Source: Candidatus Aminicenantota bacterium (GTDB taxonomy: Bacteria > Acidobacteriota > Aminicenantia > Aminicenantales > Aminicenantaceae). From it: a stretch of DNA of 10,631 nt. Numbering within the stretch: position 1 is the first letter of the stretch; every line of letters begins with the position of its first letter. A program made the translations under genes and the position numbers. The stretch spans positions 1-10,631 of the forward strand of contig DAOVBT010000035.1 of assembly GCA_030670375.1 (NCBI GenBank), read 5' to 3'. Under the pieces are notes generated by a model. That model saw only the letters and a program-made list of their open reading frames with translations, did not search any database and was not told where the DNA came from. Positions 6,339 through 10,631 of the stretch are shown piece by piece.

Positions 6339-7514
6339 ATGGAAGCAGGAAATCTTCTCTTTTATTTTTTCATCATTTTTGCCTCGGCTAAAATACTGGG
6401 TGAATTATTCATCCGCCTCCGGATGCCCGCCATAATCGGTGAGCTGATGGCGGGCGTTTTGTTGGGCAATTATGTCCTGGGAATCATAAGCACAGAAAAC
6501 CATGTCCTGATGTCCTTTGCCGAGATCGGGGTGATTTTTTTGCTGTTTCATGTCGGACTCGAGATCAGGGTCAAGGACCTGTTCGCCGTCGGACGCACCG
6601 CTGTTTTTGTGGGACTGCTCGGCGCTCTGTTTCCGCTTGTCATGGGATTCCTGACTGTTTTCTGGTTGGGATTTCCTTTTGTCGAAAGCCTTTTTATCGC
6701 GACAGCCATCCTGGCTACGAGCGTCGGGATATCGGTGAAGGTCCTCCAAGACATGGGATTGATAAAACATAAGGTGGCCTACATTGTGTTGGGTGCTGCG
6801 GTTCTGGACGATATCCTAGCATTGATCGTCCTTGCGGTCGTGAAGGGGCTTGCGGCGAAGGAATTCCATGTCGTAGAGATTTCCCTTTTGGTCTTGGAAT
6901 CCATCGCTTTTGTCGGCTTCCTCACATGGTGGGGTCCTCGAGTAGCAAAAAGAACACGCAAATGGGTGGAAAAACTGAACATCCCCGAGGGCCCTTTTGT
7001 TATATCCGTTATTCTTTGTCTGGGCTTGGCAGAGCTGGCCGATGTGATCGGACTGGCTGCAATTATCGGGGCCTTTATGGCCGGGATCGTGATCGACGAG
7101 ATGGCAGGAGTGTATGACCTGGAGAACAAAGTCAAATACGTGAACGAATTTTTTCTTCCGTTCTTTTTTGTGATGATGGGGGCACACCTCGATCCCAGGA
7201 CGTTTCTCGATCCCCGCCTTGTTATGTTGGTCCTGGTGATATCAGCGGTAGCTGTCGTGAGCAAGATGCTCGGGGCAGGTCTGGCCTGCAGGAAGGAGGA
7301 CTGGCGAACGAGAATCCAAGTCGGCGTGTGTATGATTCCACGAGGGGAAGTGGGAATTATCGTGGCACTGATCGGTCTTTCTCTCCAATCGATCAATCAA
7401 GAGGTGTATTCTGTAGTGCTCGGCATGTCTCTTCTGACGACAATCGTCACGCCTCCGTTGATTGTCGTGGCTTTTCGAAAAGGACGGAGAAGAAGAAAGG
7501 CAAAAGGTGAATAA
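6339..7514 (+). CDS. CPA2-family Na+(K+)/H+ antiporter (KefB/NapA-like membrane domain)
   Basis: The 391-residue integral membrane protein has about 12-13 hydrophobic segments and no cytoplasmic RCK/TrkA or USP domain. CPA2 hallmarks are visible: MPAIIGELMAGVLLG (29-43), FLLFHVGLE (67-75), the unwound-helix motif ATSVGIS (126-132), and the paired aspartates LDD at 157-158. A lysine in SKMLGAG (K309) lies where NapA has its conserved lysine. The double Asp is typical of electrogenic Na+/H+ exchangers, so sodium extrusion or pH homeostasis is the likely role. The ATG has no good Shine-Dalgarno, but the N-terminus fits the family. The next gene starts two bases after the stop, so both are co-transcribed. 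An exact copy of TGAATTATTCA lies within codons 21-25. Confidence 0.9.
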   Translation: MEAGNLLFYFFIIFASAKILGELFIRLRMPAIIGELMAGVLLGNYVLGIISTENHVLMSFAEIGVIFLLFHVGLEIRVKDLFAVGRTAVFVGLLGALFPLVMGFLTVFWLGFPFVESLFIATAILATSVGISVKVLQDMGLIKHKVAYIVLGAAVLDDILALIVLAVVKGLAAKEFHVVEISLLVLESIAFVGFLTWWGPRVAKRTRKWVEKLNIPEGPFVISVILCLGLAELADVIGLAAIIGAFMAGIVIDEMAGVYDLENKVKYVNEFFLPFFFVMMGAHLDPRTFLDPRLVMLVLVISAVAVVSKMLGAGLACRKEDWRTRIQVGVCMIPRGEVGIIVALIGLSLQSINQEVYSVVLGMSLLTTIVTPPLIVVAFRKGRRRRKAKGE

Positions 7515-7516
7515 AC

Positions 7517-8938
7517 ATGTTTAACGCATTGACCGATAGGGTTGTCCGGGAGCTCAAAAAGATCGTCGGGGAAAAAAATGTAATCTGCGATCCGGAGAAA
7601 AAAATCGATTACAGCCATGATGAATTTTCTCTCAGCGATATAGCTCACGAACCTGATGTCGTGGTCAAATCCAATTCAACACAAGAGGTATCCCGGATTC
7701 TCAGTTTGGCCAATGAAGAAAAGATCCCGGTGACTCCTCGAGGAGGAGCGACAGGACTGTGTGGAGGTTGTGTGCCCGCAAGCGGAGGCATCGTTCTTTC
7801 TCTCGAGAGGATGAACCGGATTGTAGAGGTGGACAGGTATAACCAGATGATTGTGGCCGAAGCTGGTGTCATGCTGATGGACTTTTACCCTCGTGTCGAG
7901 GAGGAAGGCCTTTTCTTTCCCCCCCACCCTGGAGATGAGACAGCCATGATCGGCGGTGTCATCGCTACGAATGCGGGAGGAGCCAGGGCGGTGAAATACG
8001 GTGTTGTCCGCAACTATATTCGTGGGTTGGAAGTCGTCCTTCCTTCAGGGGCGGTAATCAACCTGGGTGGGAAACTGATGAAATCCAGCACCGGGTACAA
8101 TTTATTGCATTTGATGATCGGTTCGGAAGGCACATTGGGCATTATCACCAAAGCCACCATACAGCTTTTGCCATCTCCCCAGATGTCCCGTTCGCTCATC
8201 ATCCCGTACGAAAACCTGAAGGACGCCATCGACACGGTGCCGGAACTCCTGGCCAAAAAAATCATGCCCCTGGCCGTCGAGTTTATTCCGAAAGATGTCA
8301 TCCAGATCACGGAAAAATTCCTGCGCAAACGATGGCCAAGCACGTTGGGCAGCACTTATTTACTCATCATTTGCGATGCTTCAACCGAGGAACAGATGGA
8401 CAAATTGTCCGAGCAAGTGGCTGCAATTTGTATGGAACGAAACGCTCTGGATGTTTTTGTGGCTGATAACCCGAGCAAACAGCAGCAGGTTCTCGAAATC
8501 CGCAGCAAAATTTACGAAGCCATCAAGGCCCATACCCTGGAAATTCTGGATATCGCCGTGCCTCGTGCCGAGATCGCCCAACATGTCAAGCGTGTGCAAG
8601 AGGTCTCTCAAGAATACAAGATTTGGCTGCCGACATTCGGCCATGCAGCCGACGGGAATGTGCACACACACATCATGAAAGCCGTGTACGAAGATGGGCA
8701 CATAGTCCCTCTTCCTGAGGAGGATTGGAAAAATAAGCTGGAAAATGTCCGCAGAGAGCTATACAGAGACTGCAAAGAAAGAGGAGGGGTGATTTCCGGA
8801 GAACATGGGATCGGGATCGTGAAAAAACCTTACCTTTCCTACGTTTTAGACGAAGAATCCATCAGTCTGATGAGGGGGATCAAAAGAACCTTTGATCCGA
8901 ACAATATCCTCAACCCAGGGAAAATCTTTGACCTGTAA
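7517..8938 (+). CDS. FAD-binding oxidase, GlcD / D-lactate dehydrogenase type
   Basis: This 473-residue flavoprotein belongs to the PCMH-fold 2-hydroxyacid dehydrogenases (glycolate oxidase subunit GlcD, D-lactate dehydrogenase, D-2-hydroxyglutarate dehydrogenase). The FAD pyrophosphate loop is PRGGATGLCGGCVP (74-87), with GGVIATNAGGARAVKYG and IGSEGTLGIIT completing the FAD domain (about 44-225). The C-terminal oxidase domain (about 226-470) has the metal-binding FGHAADGNVHTH, SGEHGIG and the terminal FDPNNILNPGKIF. It should oxidise a D-2-hydroxyacid to the 2-oxoacid. No GlcE, GlcF or iron-sulfur partner is adjacent. The Shine-Dalgarno AAGGTGA lies inside the end of the antiporter gene, two bases upstream by stop-to-start gap. 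The loop reads CGGC (C82, C85) rather than the more usual SGGA. The substrate cannot be told apart from sequence. Confidence 0.92.
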   Translation: MFNALTDRVVRELKKIVGEKNVICDPEKKIDYSHDEFSLSDIAHEPDVVVKSNSTQEVSRILSLANEEKIPVTPRGGATGLCGGCVPASGGIVLSLERMNRIVEVDRYNQMIVAEAGVMLMDFYPRVEEEGLFFPPHPGDETAMIGGVIATNAGGARAVKYGVVRNYIRGLEVVLPSGAVINLGGKLMKSSTGYNLLHLMIGSEGTLGIITKATIQLLPSPQMSRSLIIPYENLKDAIDTVPELLAKKIMPLAVEFIPKDVIQITEKFLRKRWPSTLGSTYLLIICDASTEEQMDKLSEQVAAICMERNALDVFVADNPSKQQQVLEIRSKIYEAIKAHTLEILDIAVPRAEIAQHVKRVQEVSQEYKIWLPTFGHAADGNVHTHIMKAVYEDGHIVPLPEEDWKNKLENVRRELYRDCKERGGVISGEHGIGIVKKPYLSYVLDEESISLMRGIKRTFDPNNILNPGKIFDL

Positions 8939-8985
8939 CTCAGCATGAAGATTTATCAGCAAACATCTGATTAAGGATGAACATT

Positions 8986-9051
8986 ATGTCACCCTTTTCA
9001 ATCAGTGTCATACAAGGAGGCACTAAAATCTCTGTGGAGGAGTTGCAATAA
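8986..9051 (+). CDS. Possible 21-codon small ORF upstream of the DHOD-like gene
   Basis: An ATG at 8986 is preceded by AAGGA eight bases upstream and reads 21 codons to TAA (9049-9051), beginning MSPFSISVIQGG. No family is recognised. It could be a leader peptide, a real microprotein or chance. It is the only such structure in the 157-bp spacer between 8939 and 9095; a second Shine-Dalgarno-like AAGGAGG (9014-9020) lies inside it with no start codon at the usual distance. Confidence 0.15.
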   Translation: MSPFSISVIQGGTKISVEELQ

Positions 9052-9069
9052 TTTATAAAATGACATAAT
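9043..9069 (+). promoter_or_regulatory. Possible promoter for the DHOD-like/ACT operon
   Basis: TTGCAA (9043-9048) and CATAAT (9064-9069) are separated by 15 bases, short of the optimum, in a notably AT-rich stretch. Transcription would start near 9076, inside the TGAATTATTCA palindrome. Low certainty. Confidence 0.25.
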
Positions 9070-9070
9070 C

Positions 9071-9081
9071 TGAATTATTCA
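9071..9081. promoter_or_regulatory. Palindrome TGAATTATTCA, possible operator
   Basis: An 11-bp palindrome (5-bp arms around one base; six-base arms if the flanking C and G are counted) lies directly upstream of the GCGGAG ribosome-binding site of the DHOD-like gene and just after the predicted -10. The same motif recurs at 10608-10618 in the equivalent position before a ribosome-binding site and at 6401-6411 inside the antiporter gene. Confidence 0.3.
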
Positions 9082-9095
9082 GGGCGGAGAAAAAC

Positions 9096-10088
9096 ATGGT
9101 TGATTTGAAAACGACATATATGGGACTCGAACTCCGCAATCCGATTATCGTTGGGAGCTCTGGACTGACCAAGTCTTTATCTGGAATAAAACGTTGTGAG
9201 GAAGCGGGTGTCGGAGCTGTCGTTCTCAAGTCCATCTTCGAAGAGCAATTCCAAGTTGAACAGAACTTTCCAGAAGAAGATATCAATGTCTATCCCGAAG
9301 CTTTGGATTACATGAGACACGGAGGACTTCTTGAATATGCTCCTCAGGAACTCACGCAGATGATCGAGCAGGCAAAAAAAGAGGTGAACATCCCGATCAT
9401 CGCGAGCATCAACTGCCAATCGAATAAGCTTTGGCCCAGTTTCGCTCGGCAACTGCAGGATGCGGGTGCAAATGGTTTGGAATTGAACATTTACTTTCTC
9501 CCGATCGATCTCGATTCACCAAGTATTGATTATGAAAAATACCACATCGATATTTTGGAGAAAGTCAAAAAGGAAGTCACGATTCCCGTGGCTGTGAAAC
9601 TGACCACACAGATCACAGCCCTTCCTCACCTGGCTCATAGGCTTGCGGAATCGGGGTGTGATGCCCTGGTTCTTTTCAATTGGTTCCTTGTGCCGGATAT
9701 CGATGTTCATAATCTTCAGACAAAAAGTCGTAAGGGGATTGGGGATTTCCATCAGAGCCTGCGCTGGGTGGGGCTTCTCTCCGGGAGAGTGGGATGTGAT
9801 GTGGCCTCTTCAGGGGGAACCCAGAGCGGTGAAGATGTCATCAAACAGATACTCGCTGGCGCCTCAGCCGTTCAAGTGTGTTCTCTATTTTACCAGAAGG
9901 GATTGGAGGAAAACTCCCATTTGTTGGAAGGACTCGAAGCGTGGATGACAAAACAGAGGTGTCCTGATATTGCAAGTTTCCGTGGCGATCTCTCTTTTAA
10001 AAAACAGGAATTGAGCTTTAAAGATTTGGGAGAAGCGGAGGTTTATTTCCGTTTTCAATATCTCAAAACCTATGTAGGGAAAAAATAA
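9096..10088 (+). CDS. Dihydroorotate dehydrogenase-like FMN protein (catalytic Cys motif absent)
   Basis: The 330-residue protein folds as a DHOD-type FMN TIM barrel. It opens with the class 1 signature DLKTTYMGLELRNPIIVGSSG and has VVLKS with K45 near the flavin and PVAVKLTT with a conserved Lys. The FMN-phosphate segment SSGGTQSGEDVI runs on to AGASAVQVCS (about 236-262). Where true DHODs read NxSCPN with the catalytic base, this protein has ELNIYFLPID (129-138), so the usual Cys/Ser base is missing. This matches a separate subfamily usually labelled dihydroorotate dehydrogenase-like, whose substrate I do not know; pyrimidine synthesis should not be assumed. The start is supported by GGCGGAG six bases upstream. 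Only 23 bases separate it from the ACT gene, suggesting co-transcription. Confidence 0.85.
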   Translation: MVDLKTTYMGLELRNPIIVGSSGLTKSLSGIKRCEEAGVGAVVLKSIFEEQFQVEQNFPEEDINVYPEALDYMRHGGLLEYAPQELTQMIEQAKKEVNIPIIASINCQSNKLWPSFARQLQDAGANGLELNIYFLPIDLDSPSIDYEKYHIDILEKVKKEVTIPVAVKLTTQITALPHLAHRLAESGCDALVLFNWFLVPDIDVHNLQTKSRKGIGDFHQSLRWVGLLSGRVGCDVASSGGTQSGEDVIKQILAGASAVQVCSLFYQKGLEENSHLLEGLEAWMTKQRCPDIASFRGDLSFKKQELSFKDLGEAEVYFRFQYLKTYVGKK

Positions 10089-10111
10089 AATTCAAAAAAA
10101 CAGGGGGACAG

Positions 10112-10492
10112 ATGGAAAGAATCACTGAAATATTTGTGGTTTTAGAAAACAAACCGTCAACCTTAGGAGATCTTTGTGGTTGTCTTTCTGAGAACAAGAT
10201 CAACATCGAGGCTATCGGACTTTTTCAAGACTCGGCCAAGCTCTATGTGAAAAACATCAACAAGGCGATGAAAATCCTCTCAAAGTACAAGTATGAGATA
10301 GAAACGAGGGAAGTCTTGAGAGTGGATCTAGAGCACAGGCTTGGATCTCTGGCCGATGTGGCCACTTTATTGGGTAACAAAGGCATTAACATCGAATACT
10401 GTTACGGCACGCTTGGCTCCAAAACCAATACCATATCTGTCATCATGGATGTGTCTGATATAGACAGGGCGTTGAAGATTTTAAAGTCGTAA
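10112..10492 (+). CDS. Stand-alone tandem ACT-domain protein
   Basis: The 126-residue protein consists of two ACT domains and nothing else. ACT 1 (about 3-63) has the ligand-loop segment LENKPSTLGDLCGCL; ACT 2 (about 68-126) has the parallel LEHRLGSLADVATLL and ends in SDIDRALKIL. ACT domains bind amino acids or related small molecules at domain interfaces and usually regulate an enzyme. With no catalytic or DNA-binding domain here, the protein probably acts as a separate sensor subunit or an allosteric partner, possibly of the flavoprotein encoded just upstream. A strong AGGGGG Shine-Dalgarno (10102-10107) precedes the ATG. A hairpin follows about 55 bases after the stop. Confidence 0.88.
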   Translation: MERITEIFVVLENKPSTLGDLCGCLSENKINIEAIGLFQDSAKLYVKNINKAMKILSKYKYEIETREVLRVDLEHRLGSLADVATLLGNKGINIEYCYGTLGSKTNTISVIMDVSDIDRALKILKS

Positions 10493-10546
10493 ATCAGGTT
10501 TTTTCGTAGGATCGAGTGGATATTCTCATCCTTTTGTTGTCATTTG

Positions 10547-10579
10547 CAGCAATGTCAGGATAACTTCCTGATATTGCTG
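10547..10579 (+). terminator. Hairpin downstream of the ACT gene, possible terminator
   Basis: CAGCAATGTCAGGA (10547-10560) pairs with TCCTGATATTGCTG (10566-10579) around the loop TAACT, 14 base pairs with a single G-T wobble. No T-run follows directly; instead there is an A-run and then a T-run (10600-10606) behind a weak GC/GC mini-hairpin. Termination or a processing site is plausible; a classic intrinsic terminator is not fully met. Confidence 0.45.
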
Positions 10580-10607
10580 AAGTAAAAAAAGCATCGGCAT
10601 TTTTTTA

Positions 10608-10618
10608 TGAATAATTCA
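10608..10618. promoter_or_regulatory. Palindrome TGAATAATTCA, possible operator for the next gene
   Basis: This is the same 11-bp palindrome as at 9071-9081 (centre A instead of T, i.e. the same site on the other strand), again followed by GG and then a ribosome-binding site within a few bases. Confidence 0.3.
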
Positions 10619-10624
10619 GGTTTG

Positions 10625-10631
10625 AGGAGGT
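10625..10631 (+). promoter_or_regulatory. Strong Shine-Dalgarno at the right edge; next gene starts outside the window
   Basis: The window ends in AGGAGGT, a perfect anti-16S match, so a coding region most likely begins within about ten bases beyond the edge on the plus strand. Its identity cannot be seen. Confidence 0.6.

Noticed and set aside
6779..7396. Minus-strand open frame of about 205 codons inside the antiporter gene.
   Set aside because: It is antisense to conserved membrane helices and its Thr/Ser/Arg/Ile-rich translation is typical of a shadow frame.
1..10631. CRISPR arrays, tRNA or rRNA genes, integrase or insertion-sequence genes, toxin-antitoxin pairs, defence systems.
   Set aside because: No regularly spaced repeats, cloverleaf candidates or matching protein families were found by reading both strands; apart from the palindrome at 6186-6279 the content looks like ordinary chromosomal genes.

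Overview
The window looks like chromosomal DNA from a free-living, uncultured-type bacterium of moderate GC content (estimated by eye at just under 50%). Genes are tightly packed, with ATGA overlaps and gaps of a few bases. There are no plasmid, phage or tRNA signatures. The gene set (compact fused transketolase, DHOD-like flavoprotein, tandem-ACT protein, CPA2 antiporter coupled to a GlcD-type oxidase) would fit a deep-branching lineage such as Aminicenantes/Acidobacteriota or a deltaproteobacterial relative. That placement is a weak inference from general resemblance only.

Region 1 (1-3544) resembles a small-molecule glycoconjugate pathway. It holds the 3' part of a FemAB/CelD-type acyltransferase gene, translationally coupled to a family-4 glycosyltransferase of the MshA/sucrose-phosphate-synthase type. 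A convergent PIG-L zinc deacetylase (MshB/BshB type) follows, then a divergent tandem-GNAT acetyltransferase of MshD size and layout. The deacetylase and tandem-GNAT genes share a 79-bp divergent spacer with a symmetric inverted repeat that can be read as a promoter in both directions. Together the set recalls mycothiol or bacillithiol synthesis (glycosylation, deacetylation, acylation, final acetylation). No cysteine ligase (MshC or BshC) is visible here.

Region 2 (3545-6338) holds a single-chain transketolase with a near-consensus promoter and a secreted staphylococcal-nuclease-type protein with an extra C-terminal domain. The nuclease gene runs into one arm of a long perfect inverted repeat (21-bp arms, 6186-6279) that looks like a REP/RAYT-type repeat. 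The repeat supplies the last residues and the stop codon of the nuclease.

Region 3 (6339-8938) is a two-gene operon: a CPA2-type Na+(K+)/H+ antiporter and, two bases later, a GlcD/D-lactate dehydrogenase-type FAD oxidase.

Region 4 (9096-10492) is a likely two-gene operon: a DHOD-family flavoprotein that lacks the usual catalytic Cys motif, and a stand-alone tandem-ACT sensor. A 14-bp-stem hairpin follows, and a strong Shine-Dalgarno sequence at the right edge announces another gene. The 11-bp palindrome TGAATWATTCA occurs three times: just upstream of the DHOD-like gene's ribosome-binding site, just upstream of the right-edge ribosome-binding site, and inside the 5' end of the antiporter gene.
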